The notes below the pieces were generated by a model, which did not search any database, was not told the DNA's origin, and saw only the letters and a program-made list of their open reading frames with translations. From the NCBI GenBank assembly GCA_020466095.1, contig CM035807.1, positions 37,136,114 to 37,200,113 on the forward strand: 64,000 nt of DNA. Direction: 5' to 3'. This DNA comes from Chlorops oryzae. Its lineage: Eukaryota > Arthropoda > Insecta > Diptera > Chloropidae. Numbering within the stretch: the stretch's first letter is position 1; each line of letters begins with the position of its first letter. Both the position numbers and the translations under genes were made by a program. Shown piece after piece: positions 46,847-58,869 of the stretch.

Positions 46847-48542
46847 TAGCGCTAATCCTGTTGCCTGTAATCCTGTGCAATCCAGTCAATATCACGACGT
46901 TTAGCCAGAAGCCAGGAGTATACTTCGAGCAGCTTGGATCCGCAAGGCCTATCACCTCTAATTGGAACATGATAGTGTATTACGACCTGCAGCCATATAG
47001 AGACCAAATAGACGTGCTAATTGATGGGATCAACACATTGCAAATATTGTGTGTCCAACCCAAAAACGACACAACATGCACTTTCTTCATTGAATATTTC
47101 GAAAAAATTGAAAAGCAGCTACAAACAGAACTCAATCTGCTTTCTGTCAACAGGGCAAAAAGAGGTGCTGTAGATTTGGTCGGAAATATCGCCAATTCAC
47201 TTTTTGGGGTCCTCGACTCTAACTATGCCACTAAGATGTCGGAGACCATCACCGGCTTAAGAACAAATGACGAACATCTTGAGCACCTGCTCAAAAATCA
47301 AACTTCGTTGATAAATTCAACGATAAACATTTTCAAAGACGAACAACTGAGAATTAAAAGCAAGTTTGATGAAATCGATCGGCAAATCGACGATTTGCGT
47401 CACGGACGGGCATCGAGTGCTACAAACAGCAAAATAGTAATTCTTACATTGGCAATTCAGATGTGCATTATTGCATCAAGATTGCAAGGGACACATGCTT
47501 CAATTCTGGACGTATTAATTGACAGCCATCACGGAAAAATTAATCCGTTCTTATTAACTCCTGAGCAATTGGGAGATGAAGTTAAGAAAATAAAGGCCCA
47601 CCTACCACCGGAATTACACTTGCCCATCCATCAGAACAATTTAATCGAAGTGTATCAGTTAATGAAGATTAACGGAGTTGTTGCGGAAAATCATGTGGTC
47701 TTCAGTATTGAATTGCCCTTAACAAATTCAAAGGAGTATAAACTGTTACACGTACTTCCGATTGCCACAGCAATAAATGGGACGCTAGCAGCAGTAAGAA
47801 CAGCGACATCGTTTCTAGCTGTCAGCCCGCATAACGACGAGTTCGTTCCGTTGTCCAATGAGCAAGTACAGTCATGCTTAAGTCTCAATAACAAGCAGTG
47901 GTTGTGCCCCAATATGCAAGCCACTTACTTTAAGGCATCGACCGTCTGTCAGTGGAACTAGACTTACTCAACAACGAGAGCGACCCCAGATGCGAACTAC
48001 ACTGGTCGAATGATACGATTCTTTGGCATCAACTTAAACAGCCGAATAAATGGATCTACGCGACAACGAGCAACGTTCGCTTTACGGCTGTGTGTAAATA
48101 CGAAAATCAGCAATTTACACTTCAACATAGCGGCATGATCCACTTCCGATCCGACTGCACGATCAGGAACGATCTGATAACTATACAGAGCCTCAAAAGA
48201 TTTGTGACTTCATTAAACGCAAAAAATAATAAATTTGGAGAATTAGTAGGACGAGCGCATCAATTTGATATCAACTCAACCCAAGTAACGGCGTTCACAA
48301 CACAGTTTAAAGATTTAGAAATTATTCAACAACAACTAGCACTGATCAACGCATCAAGCTTTCCTAACACAACGAACGCCACACACAACCACAGCCTAAT
48401 CATCAGTTACGTAGCTGTGAGCCTAACAGTTCTTCTAGCGATCATAATAATTTCACTTGGCCGCAGACTGAAGCAAATAAAGGGATTACCACGTCAAGTG
48501 CCTATTCCAGCACCACGATCAATTGAAGACACCGCATGCTAA
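46790..48542 (+). pseudogene. BEL env-like fusion glycoprotein gene, frameshifted
   Basis: Frame 46861-47961 contains a furin-type site RAKRG near 47155, followed by a stretch like the fusion segment of the F-type (baculovirus F / Gypsy env) proteins, then helical repeats and several N-glycosylation sites. The frame shifts at about 47955; 47952-48542 continues with cysteine-containing ectodomain and a membrane anchor of about 24 hydrophobic residues near 48400-48470, then a short basic tail. A hydrophobic segment (LIALILLPVILC) that may be the signal peptide starts near 46840. It would give an enveloped particle, as in insect errantiviruses and roo-like BEL elements. Broken as it stands. Confidence 0.82.
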
Positions 48543-48954
48543 GAATCTGTGAATTAGCTTTGAAATATTAATTGTCACAAAATTTAAAAAAAATTTCCAT
48601 TAAACACTTACTACTCCTCTTCCAATGGCCTTTATTGCTAATCATACGTTTTTGTAAATCCGCTACATGTACTGTTAACGTAAAAATGTAAACGAAGAAT
48701 GAAAAATCAAGGCTTGGAATTCTTATTAGACTATAAGCATGACTTTGATCCAACTTTTTATGCAAGCTCAGCATTGTGCAAAAAAAACCAAAACAAAAAA
48801 AAAAACAAAAAGAAACAACAAACGCCAAAATCTGAGCTGAAGATACGAGTGAGCAACAGAGTGAAGTTTTTTTTTATTCTTAATTCAAATCTCTATTCTC
48901 CCTACGAGGGTTGATCAAAATATCATTGAATTTAACAATTCAAGGCGGGCAGTA

Positions 48955-49361
48955 TGTTTGAGAAACATATTGATCACTTTGTTTTGCATTGAACAAGCAT
49001 ATCGAATTCGGCACTCAGAATTGCATAACAATATGATTGCATATGAGGTTCAGACGAATGCAGTTCGCGTGGGAAACTGCATATCAGCAAAATGTAAGAA
49101 AAGCTAACAAACCACCGCGGCACATGTCACTGCACGTTGCTCACTAAATACACTAAAATTATTTTATTAGAAGTAAGCAAAATTTATGTATAAAAATGCA
49201 ACTTTCTAGTCAATAAAGAGGAGTTCAATCAAAACCATTGAATTTGAATGTTAGCTTCTGGATCGACGCTCAAGTGTGTTCGTTCCACGTTAGTAACAGA
49301 ATTTGGTGCCTGGATCGACGCTCAAGTGTGTTCGTTCCACATTAGAATTGAATTCTGTACA
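48955..49361 (+). terminator. BEL 3' LTR
   Basis: 407 bp, matching the 5' LTR throughout by eye. Preceded by the purine-rich caaggcgggcagta. Confidence 0.9.
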
Positions 49362-50880
49362 GCTACTATGATTGGAGCCGGAAGACTCTTTTATCATGCA
49401 GTACCCAGGAAAGTTTTAATGACGTTTTGAAGATCTGACTGCATTGAATAAACTAAATAGTTCCGCAGAAAGCGAGGTAGAAGAATTCTGTAAATTGATT
49501 TCATCAAACAAAAAACGTCACTGCTCCGATATTCAAAAGCAAATACTTCTGAATCTTCAATATGTTTCGCATAGAGCATAACATACAACTTCATGCGCAA
49601 AGATCTGAAATTCAATTTGCCACACCCACGCAGCTTAGATCGGTGGAGGCCAGTAAAACACTTGGCTCCAGGATTAAACAAACAAGTCGCCACGACCTTA
49701 AATTTGTTTATTGAAAACCTGTCAGATATTGATAGAAACTGCACAGTAATATTTGATGAAATAATATGCCGCAAAGAAAAAAAATAAATTGAAGCGTATG
49801 ATCAAGTAAATGGGTTTTTAGACTTTGGAAATGGGCAACGAGAGAAAAAAATTGCTTCAAAGTGTCTAGTCCTTCTAATCAAGGGACTTTTTACTCCTTA
49901 TAAATTTATTGCTAGTATTTACTTTTCAAATAGTATTACTGGAATAAGGTTTAGCAAAATTCTTTTATAAAATTTCAGATTAATTTTTGAAACAGGATTC
50001 GTCGTACGATCAGTAACAGCAGATCAGGGCTCAAATAACGTAATGGCATTAAACTTACTCAAGGATCAAGTAGAAGATAATTATTTTGTTCAAGATGGGA
50101 AATATAAAATATATGTAGTTGAAGACTACTGTTACTTATTAAAGAATGCCCCACAAGTCTGCAGTAATACTGTTGCAGCAGGCATAAGATTTTGCCTTAA
50201 AGAAAAGCTTTTTAAAGAAGAGACTATTAAAAAAGCGGAAGCCACAGCAAAATTTGCACAGGAAATAAATGATTGTTTCGATTTATGTGACAGTAAAGCC
50301 TTTCAGAGGAAGAATCCAAAAAAGCAGCCAATTACACTTACAAATGGCAAAACGCAAATGATGCAGGAAAGCATAAAATATCTTCAGAAACTACAATTTC
50401 CAAACTAAAGAGTACGCTGTATATCGGGCCTTATAAAAACTATGAATGCAATGATTGCGTTATCTCAGGACTTGCTGCAAATTCCTGAAATAATATTTTT
50501 GCAGCCCTGCGATCCAAATTAGGGAATAACACCAACCCCTCGGTGCGTGAAGTGCAATATTTAAGTGCTCGCCTTCTATCAATGAAAATGGTAAGAACAA
50601 AGTATATAAAAGGCAAAAATTGCGATGACGATGACGAAGAAGAATTAGCGTTAAATTGGAATATCCATCCGCCGACATCGGTTAATGACAATGTGCAAGC
50701 TTCAAATCTAGATATGGAATGCAACTTGAATGAAAGTCAAGAGAGTGCACAAAAAGCTTCAAATGTAGCAGAAGATGCTGCTTCACGATACTTTAGCGGA
50801 TATATGCTAAACAAAGCCACATGAAAAATATAGATTGCCCAGATGCAATGAAGAAATGCAAATTAGAATGTAAATGAAAT

Positions 50881-53488
50881 GAATCAGATTTAGAATACTA
50901 AATTTTTTTTATATCTTCGGTAAAACATTAATGAATTTGCCATTTATGAAAAACCCTGGGTATATTATACACTTTACTACCCTGCCGGACATTTTCCATA
51001 AAGGAAAAAATCATTAATGTTTTCACCGATGATGTCAAGGGAATTAGAGTACTTCTAAATTCTAATGACATTGTCATCGAGAAAAGGTGTATTTATCGCA
51101 ATTCCAATGGCATTTCCATCGAAACAGGATGTTATTCATTTTTTCTGTATCACTGCGATTATTCTTGCTAAGTTATCTGTGGTAAACTAATCGATCATTT
51201 TCGATAGAGGATAATAAAATCAAACATATTTCGCTTGGCGCATTTTATGAGGATATCAGTTTAAATTTTTTGCGTCTATTTTCTAAACTCTAATTGTTCG
51301 ACGAAATGTACTTACTTTCTCAGATTTTTTGTTAAAAATACTTTCTCAACAAAAATAGATTGTTCTTTACATTTACAGTTCTTCAGGTGCCGTTCAAAGT
51401 GAAGGTATGACCGAGGAAACATTCATTTCCGACCTAAGGACTGGCTTCAAACTAACCAAAAATAAATATTTCAAAAACCAAACGCGGGTGAAGAAGATAC
51501 AAAGCAAAAGCAAAAAAAAATATTACTCACATTAACCAAACCTAAATCTGAATATTTCACCGTTAATTAAATTAAAGCATTACGTTTTTTAAAAACCACT
51601 TCGTAACAGCACAAGAAAATGTGATTGTTTTTTATTGAATTAGCCTTAATTTTTTCCTTTACAAATCGAACGACTGAGAAACAAAAAAGAAAACAAAAAA
51701 TAAAAGAACAAAAACAAAACACAAAACCGTGTTTCATTTTCATTTCGTATCACTCCCGAACGATGCCATTTTCTTGCGAAACAGGAGGTATCCACTCCAA
51801 TTTCGATAATCAGCTGGTGACATGTGCTCTCATGACGGCCAATGCAGCTTGTGTGTAAATTTCATTAGAAAGTTGGTGTAGAAACAGGAGGAGTCACGGC
51901 TCTTATGTCATGCTGAAATCATTGATGGTTTAACCGGGACTTTTCCTGCTGGGTATATTTAGGTCAGGCATCTCCAAAATGGGAAAGGCATTTGTGTTAG
52001 TGAGCAAGAGAGCGAATGCGCTGAAAAAATGTCAACACTAATTGCGTGCGCTCAATAAAATTTTGAGTTTCCATAACTTGTTAGTAAAAAAAAAATATTT
52101 TCATAAATCAATGAAAATAAGATTACTAGCGTGGAAAAACTTAACAAATAACAAATATTCGGCTATATAAAGGTGTCATGTTTAATGCATTTTTCAATGT
52201 CTACCACACCGCCACAATTTCTTATCAAAAGAATACTTTTTAAAAGTTTTGCGCTTAGTTTGTTGCGCTGCTTTGAACAAATGTATTTCAAATCTGAAAA
52301 TATTTGTTCGCAAAAATAAGTTGATGGGAAAAACGATAAAAGCCTTAAAGAAATTTCTCAAAAGCATTTGGGATCATAAAGTAGGCCTTGCATTCCATTT
52401 TGATAAAATATTTTGTAAGTGTTTTTTAAAAAAAAGTTGCGCAGATCCGCTCGAAGTGTTTTCGTCGGGCGATTGCATATAGTAATATAGGGGACACTTA
52501 CAACAACAACCGAATTGCGTGGTGAACTAGTGATGCTATAATTTTTTGAGTATTCACTTGATTTTGTAACTAAACACACTTGCGATGAATTTTTTGAATT
52601 TTTTCGTTCTAATGTTAAACTTTCTTAGTTTTTTATGATAGTTTATGCAAATTTGCACCTTTTTCACTTCTTTCACGGCCAAATAATAAACTATCAAAAA
52701 TTAAGTGGAGGTCCCATCTAGGAAACTTCTTTTGTTTTAGCCTAAAGTTTGAAAATGGATGATATTGATGGTGCTCTCAAAAACAAAAAACAAAGATATA
52801 AAGAAATTAATTGTGTTCAAAAACGATTTCCAAATGTGCTTAAATACAAAAGACCGCAAGGGCGGATTAAGACAATTTACGACTTTGCCGCCTCAGACAA
52901 CAGCCAAATTCGCTCTTTCTTTTATTGACGGCCAGAATTTAAACCCGAAAATTGCCGCCCTAGGCAGCTGCATATGTTCTACTCTATTCGGTAAATCCGC
53001 CATCGAAAGACCGATATCAAATCCTTCATTAAAAAATAGTTACACGTTATTTTTGTTAATTTTGGACCGATCAGAACCATAGGACGAAAAGCAATTAGAA
53101 ACGAAAAACGTTTCATCAAATCAATACGCCTACTGCGGAGAAAAATTTTCTTTTTATCGTACATGTTTTAATATTTAAGAAAATATTTCGCCATATTAAA
53201 AATATTTTGATTAAACAAAATATCATACAATACTACAAGCGACACTTCCCAAAATCACTAAGACGGTTGAGGGGAGCTTGTATAAACCGACTTTGCCCAT
53301 TCACAATCTGACTTTGCCCACAGTTAACACATTCACATAAAATAAACTGACTTCCCTTCAGTACAGAAAGTGGCGATTGCCCTATTTTAGCTAACTATTT
53401 CGGTACCCACTCCTAAGTAGCTATATCAGCACCCCAAGGTAGTGTCTTATGTAAGCTATAGTATATATAACATATTTGGCACGCGTGA
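50881..53488. other. No identifiable gene
   Basis: AT-rich. The frame at 52759-53082 and others lack any recognisable domain. No terminal repeats were found. Confidence 0.45.
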
Positions 53489-53566
53489 GTCATGTGACTT
53501 CGTGGTGTAGCGTAAAGCATTTGTGCTTAGGAGCTTGGAGGTTCGAGTTCAATCCCCAGCGCTGAC
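53489..53566 (+). repeat. tRNA-like SINE piece
   Basis: Has an A-box-like tggtgtagcgtaaagc and a B-box ggttcgagttcaatcc about 40 nt apart, with possible stem partners gtca / tgac at the ends. It lacks a proper cloverleaf, so I call it tRNA-derived rather than a tRNA gene. Confidence 0.6.
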
Positions 53567-53864
53567 GAAAAAATTTGGAGAAATGGTAAAATTCGAAAAA
53601 TGCGAAAAACTTTGAAGTGAAAGCAATTTATCGGTCAACTTTGTCCTGGATTTGTCATGGTGTATTTAGAATTTCGTGCCCGTCAACTCGTAAAAAAAAA
53701 TTGATAGCAATTTCGAAATTATCGTTTTTAGTTTAATTTATTATTTTTTAAGGTTAAGGGGATCTCTCTAGTGCTGTCAGAAACGAAAAAGCACCTCGGA
53801 AAATTTCTGATACATTTTATATCTGGCAGAGCAGGGAAAACCACCTTAAAAAAAAAAAAAATTT

Positions 53865-53932
53865 CCAGCGGGATTCGAACCAGAAACCTTCCGATTGCGA
53901 GGCGAATGTCCTACACTCTAAGCTACGACAGC
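53865..53932 (-). repeat. Second tRNA-like SINE piece, opposite strand
   Basis: The minus strand reads gtagcttagagtgtagga (A-box like) and ggttcgaatcccgctgg (perfect B-box). No convincing anticodon stem. It lies 300 bp from the other tRNA-like piece, facing it. Confidence 0.65.
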
Positions 53933-55478
53933 TCGAAGTTCTGCGACTCCTATTGACGTAATACATGAAATCCATTGAAAACACAATCCCTGGCAGCTGA
54001 AAGAAACGCAAAAAGTGATGGCTGGAACTACCGATTTCACTAGCTAAAGGTAAGCGAAGCGGTTGCGATTGCCTACCGCCTAGGACATCGCCGTGTTAAA
54101 TTCTCCGCTGAAAAACATTCAAAGTAGATTGACGAGGAACTACCCCCCACATACCGGTAGCTAGCGATTTCGTTAGCTCGGAAGTAGTTCCGCGTACTGA
54201 AGGGTTTCACCACGATTTGTGTACAGATGAACTCACACATCGACATTTCAATCTGACTTTCAACACAGCAGAGCTCAAAGCTTATTACCCTCCAGGAAGC
54301 GTGAGGTATATTGCCCGTATGCAACTAGTACTTTCACCAAAACTAAAGAACTAGTGCAAAGGGGGGTAGAGCTTCGTATAAGGCTCCGACTAGTATTGCA
54401 TGGAAAAAATGGTTTTTCGTGTCAGTAATAAGAGTTGCCATTATATAGTTGTTGCAAAGAGCGTTGGTGCTCGCAAATCAAAAATAAAATCTATCTTTAT
54501 ATGTATATTACAAATATTTTTGTAAATAAAACAAACACCAAAAATAAACCGGTGTCTTTTAAATATTGCGTAAAATAACCAAAATAACCAAAAACCACAA
54601 ATTGTGGTCAATAATCTTTCAAAGGAACTAGTGTTGTACTATACCCAATTAACCCAATTGGTTCCCAAATCACTAAAAAAAAAAGCGTTAGTTCAAGTGT
54701 ACAATTAGTGATTTTTAGCCCAAACGCATTGTTAATTTTGTACAGAGTAACACTGCTCGACAGCATTTTTGCACTATTGATAAAACCAACTTTTTCTGTA
54801 GTAGTTTTCCGCGGTGATCACGAAAATCGTCATAAAAAATAATCCTATAATGTAGTTATCGAGATACTATCGATAAACGATTTTTTGGATTTTTACAAAA
54901 GTTGGTCCAATTAAAATGTCTATAACTTTTGACCCTTTGGTCCAAATTCAAAATAATAAAATCCCCGTAATAGAAGAGATCTTGACCTATGATATTTCTA
55001 AGGAAGATTTTATCTCTGACTGTACGTTTTAGTGCTGCGAGCTAAAATGTGAAGTTAAAAATTTATTTTCTTGCAAAATTTCAAAATTTATCGGTATTCA
55101 AATGCTTAAAAATACATTAAAAACAAAAGTAATCAAGTATAAGTGACAACCGTAGTAAAGAACATTCAATATCCTTTCAAAAAATTCTTTCCATTTCAAA
55201 ATCGGTCAAAAAATAAATTATTAATTCAAATTTTAGTAAAAAATGCCAATTCACTAAGAAATTGATTTGAGGTGATTTTTTATTAAAAACAAATAAAAAC
55301 AATTAAATGCTATCGATATTTATTTTTATGTATCGATTACTAACGAAAACTATTGAAACTTTATTTCATGATGTAATGGCAACACACTTGGCTCAAAGAT
55401 ATTGTTGTTTTTGATGGCAACACTGGCTTCGTTAAGCAAAGTCTTATTCTGAAGTGCAATGTTTTTTTTTGTATTAAA

Positions 55479-57201
55479 ATGTCTAAATTTCAGTGTAAAA
55501 CAAATCCAGATACATTTTGTTATGTTTGCGGCTTACATAGAGTCTCTAAAAAAGTGCAAAACATTACAGAGATGTTACAAAAAGCTTATTTTAATTACTT
55601 TCGAATTCCAATTAGACATCAAAACAGAAATTGGGCCCCGCACGTGATTTGTGTCACCTGTCGAATAATATTGCAGAAGTGGGATAAGGCAGAGAAAAAA
55701 AAGTTTTCGTTTGAAACTCCAATGATTTGGAGCGAACCAACTAATCACCAAATCGACTGTTACTTCTGCCTTACTAAAATTATTAGCCTGCAAGGCCGTG
55801 GGAAAAAATTTAATGTTGAATATGCCGAAGTACCAACTGTTAAGAAACCAGGTTTTCAGTCTAATAAATGTGCATCGACCGTGCAGACTTCTGGGTCCGG
55901 CAGACATAATAGCACTGAGTTAGAAAGCACGAATGACAATGATTTTGAAGCCCCGCCCGCAAAAAGAATACATCTCGTTTCTCAAGCAGAGTTAAACGAT
56001 TGGGTCCGTTATTTAAAATTGTCAAAATCAGACGCAGAAATTCACGCATCAACGCTTAAGAAATTCGTTCACCTTGCGCCTAATGTAAATATAACGTTTT
56101 ATAGAAAACGCAACCAGGATTTGAAGCAATTTTTTCGACAATCAAGGGTTTTTGCTATTGCAACGATGTTAATGGCCTCTTCGATGCTTTAAAATGCGAT
56201 TACAAAAAGGACGAATGGAGATTATTTATTGATGGAAGCAAGTTCGATATCAAGGCGGTCTTACTGTGCAGATCTGGAGAAAAGCCTTCTGTTCCTATAG
56301 GATATGCTGTCAACACTAAAGAGCAATACGACAACCTTTCTGAGCTGCTGCTACTTATAAGCTAAGAACAGCACCAGTGGAAAGTTGTGGCAGATTTAAA
56401 AGAAATTGGTATTTTGTCCGGCTTAAAGCCTTCCTATCCGAAGTACTGCTGCTTTCTGTGTGAGTGGGATAGCCGAGCTTAAATCAACCACTATAAAAAT
56501 AAAACCTGGCCAACCAGGAAAACTGTCGAAAACGGGGAAGCAAGTGTAATTAACAAACCGTTAGTTCAAAAAGAAAATATAATATTGCCACCACTTCATA
56601 TAAAGCTGGGTCTGATGAAGAAATTTATGGATTCCATAAAAACGAACGAACCAGCACTAAAGTATTTAAAAGAAATGTTTCCCCGCTTATCGGAGTTGAA
56701 AATCAAGAGTGGAACATTCGTTGGCCCCCAAAAAAAAAAAAATTTTGCGAACCCGCAATTCGAAACTCACCTAACACATGACCAGAGAAAAGCATGGATT
56801 GCTTTTAGGGAAGTTGTTCATGGATTTTTAGGTAACAAAAAAAGTGAAAAATACGAGAAATTGATTCAAACGCTTCTTAAGAGCAATGAAAGAATAGGTA
56901 AGATAAATAAATTCTTCATTTACCCTTCTTAGTATATGAAGACAATTTTTTTTTAACAGGCTCAACAATGTCACTTAAAATGCATTTTTTAAATCCTCTT
57001 TTGAATTTATTCCCTGAGAATTTAGGTGCAGAGAGTGACGAGCAGGGGGAAAGAATGCACCAAGAAATGATAGCTATAGAACAGCGCTATCAAGGCCAAT
57101 GGGGAGTTGGAATGATGGCCGATTATTGCTGGGGCCTCATTCGAGAGTTGAACCCACAAAAATACAAGCGGCGAAGTGGCGGCCCATTTTTGATGAATTG
57201 A
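55479..57201 (+). pseudogene. Protein of the long-TIR transposon
   Basis: A protein type seen repeatedly in arthropod genomes without a standard name. The start MSKFQCKTNPDTFCYVCGLH has paired Cys, then VICVTCR and DCYFCLTK (zinc-binding). A shift near 56150 leads to CNDVNGLFDALKCDYKKDEW, KYCCFLCEWDSRA and LPPLHIKLGLMKKFMDSIK. A 62-nt intron (56898-56959, GTAAGA..AACAG) joins in register to SLKMHFLNPLL, FPENLGAESDEQGERMHQEM and MMADYCWGLIRE. Stops at about 56363 and 56480. I infer it is the transposase because it is the only gene between the inverted ends. Confidence 0.75.
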
Positions 57202-57722
57202 AATTTTTGGTAAAGAATACCTGTTTGTTTTTCATGAAAAAATCACCTCAAATCAATTTCTTAGTGAATTGGCATTTTTTACTAAAATTAAAATAAATAA
57301 TTTATTTTTTGACCGATTTTGGAATGGAATGACTTTTTTGAAAGCATATTGAATGATCTTTACTAAGGTCGTCACTTATACTTGATTACTTTTGTTTTTA
57401 ATGTATTTTTAACCATTTGAATACCGATAAATTTTGAAATTTTGCAAAAAAATAAAATTTTAACTTCACATTTTAGTTCGCAGCACTAAAACGGACAGTC
57501 AGAGATAAAATCTTCCTCCAGAAGTATCATAGAGCGAGGTCTCTTCTATTACGGGGATTTTATAATTTTGAATTTGGACCAAAGGGTCAAAAGTTATAGA
57601 CATTTTAATAAGACCACCTTTTGTAAAAATCCAAAAAATCGTTTATCGATAATATCTCGATAACTACATTATAGGATTAATTTTTATGGCGATTTTCGTG
57701 ATCACCGCAGAAAACTACTGTT

Positions 57723-58051
57723 GCGAGTCACAGACGCACAACCATGCTATATCCCAATCTTCGCCACAAGAAGTGCAACAACAAGAAGCGCGAAGACTCA
57801 ACCAGTGCGATTGTGAAATTAGCCTTAGCAGCAATCGCCCAAATGAATTGAATGTAATATGAGACCCAAAAGTTTCGGCAGACGGCAACGGTTGTGAAAT
57901 CACTCCAAGCCCACGATCGCAATGCTAAAAGCCAGTGGGTTAAACCCGAGAATTAGAACGGCGGGAAAGAATTAACGGAGCGACAGCAATGATAAGCACG
58001 GGCAGCTAGGTGTCAAGTATGAGGGACACGAGCCGGCAAGTCAACATTGCA
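57723..58051. mobile_element. 329-bp insertion in the right arm
   Basis: Absent from the left arm, flanked by ACTGTT at 57717-57722 and 58052-58057. It is richer in G and C than its surroundings. No terminal repeats recognised and no gene. Confidence 0.7.
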
Positions 58052-58125
58052 ACTGTTACAGAATTAGAAAAAGTTGGTTTTATCAATAGTGCAGAAAATT
58101 ACTTTCATTTTGTCGAGCAGTGTAA

Positions 58126-58550
58126 TACATAGCCAGGGGTATAAAGAACAACCAGCACTGGTGGAATAAGAACTAGTAAAACGCAAGAGCTTAACTACTC
58201 ATACTTCCTGCAGGGCTGTTGAACTGTTCACCACAACAGCCGTTGACAAAACTCAATCTTTTTCAGTCGCACTCATGCAAAATGTTTCCCGTTGCCTTCA
58301 CTCCTACACATTCTTATCATACCTACAACCAAATTCAAAAAAATTTGAGAGTGTCGCTTGTAGTATTGTATGCAAAATATTTTCGACTCAAAAAAAAAAA
58401 ATATTTTAAAGTAAATTTTCTGTAAATATTTTCTGTTGCCCTATCCTGCAAACACACTACCTGTTAATTACCAAGAGATTTAACTAATAGCGCTAACTAT
58501 ACTTTTTGGTAGTCAATATGAAAAATATTCTATTAGCTCCTTAAAGCCAA
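58126..58550. other. No identifiable feature
   Basis: Short AT-rich spacer between the long-TIR element and the degraded Harbinger. Confidence 0.4.
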
Positions 58551-58800
58551 GTGTCGACTATAGAGTTTTTGAGGTAGAGAGTAGAGTGTAGTGTGTAGAG
58601 ACTCTACGTTTGTTGTATACACTGTAGACCGTGTCTACAATTCCACAGCTCTGCGTAGAGCTGCCGTAGACATATTTAGAGTAGAGCTCTACTATGTGCT
58701 CTACAGCCTGTATACACTGCAGAAGAGTTTTTCTCTACTATAGAATCGTGTAGTACAGTAGTTTATCCGTAGTTCACTGTAGAGCATAATCGTATAGCTC
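58551..58800. repeat. Dense tagag / ctcta inverted motifs
   Basis: Repeated tagag, gtagag and ctcta words in both orientations over about 230 bp, e.g. tagagactctac (palindromic core) near 58595 and gctctgcgtagagc near 58650. It may be the subterminal region at the left end of the degraded Harbinger that follows. Confidence 0.6.
58754..58781. repeat. 28-bp remnant of the pogo-like MITE
   Basis: tacagtag + tttatccgtagttcactgta: the last 20 bases are identical to the right end of the MITE at 17496-17668 including the TA. Confidence 0.6.
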
Positions 58801-58869
58801 GGCTATAAATTTCGTTATTTTCAAAAATTTCAATAATTAAAAGGACATTTTTGAAATTCATTTTGTAAA

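Larger units (their letters stand above)
40558..49361 (+). mobile_element. BEL/Pao retrotransposon with env-like gene
   Basis: 8804 bp. Two 407-bp LTRs (40558-40964 and 48955-49361) that look identical by eye, TGTTTGAG ... CTGTACA. A tRNA-type primer site tggtgaccccga starts right after the 5' LTR. Order: gag, protease, RT, RNase H, integrase, env-like. Coding is nearly complete but has several single-base breaks. Identical LTRs imply a recent insertion, so some breaks may be sequencing errors. The expected short target duplication is not seen. It interrupts the second THAP domain of the P-type transposase. Confidence 0.93.
39689..50880 (+). pseudogene. P-type (THAP) transposase with two THAP domains, split by a BEL element
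   Basis: Exon 1 (39689-39932) encodes a THAP zinc finger: CIVQGCSGKNEAGVILFRIP and WRVCNRHF. A donor at 39933 and acceptor at 40349 join, in register, a second THAP: CCMLNCSTTSPPSTVFSFP and MYICEKT, cut by the LTR at 40558. After 49361 the flank goes on with AGRLFYHAVPRKVL, as a THAP end would. Then come LNSSAESEVEEFCKLISSNK, SVTADQGSNNVMALNLLKDQ (about 50010-50070) and a long C-terminal segment (50043-50408, 50543-50824) with ASRYFSGYMLNKA. The layout is that of P/THAP9 transposases. Several shifts; no P-type terminal repeats recognised. Confidence 0.8.
54751..58122. mobile_element. 3.4-kb DNA transposon with about 545-bp inverted ends
   Basis: Left arm 54751 to about 55298, right arm about 57225-58122, mirror images apart from a 335-bp insert in the right arm. 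Both start CACTGCTCGACA and are flanked by TAA (54748-54750 and 58123-58125). Shared blocks include cactattgataaaaccaact, tcgataaacgattttttgga and tttgaggtgattttt. Between the arms is one gene on plus. The superfamily is unclear. Confidence 0.87.

Noticed and set aside
50440..50724. Minus-strand frames over the P-type transposase
   Set aside because: Antisense of the coding strand that reads as the P-type C-terminus.
52759..53082. 107-codon plus-strand frame
   Set aside because: No start context, no domain, composition like its surroundings; length is within chance for this region.
53865..53932. Functional tRNA gene
   Set aside because: The A and B boxes are good, but the acceptor and anticodon stems do not pair well.
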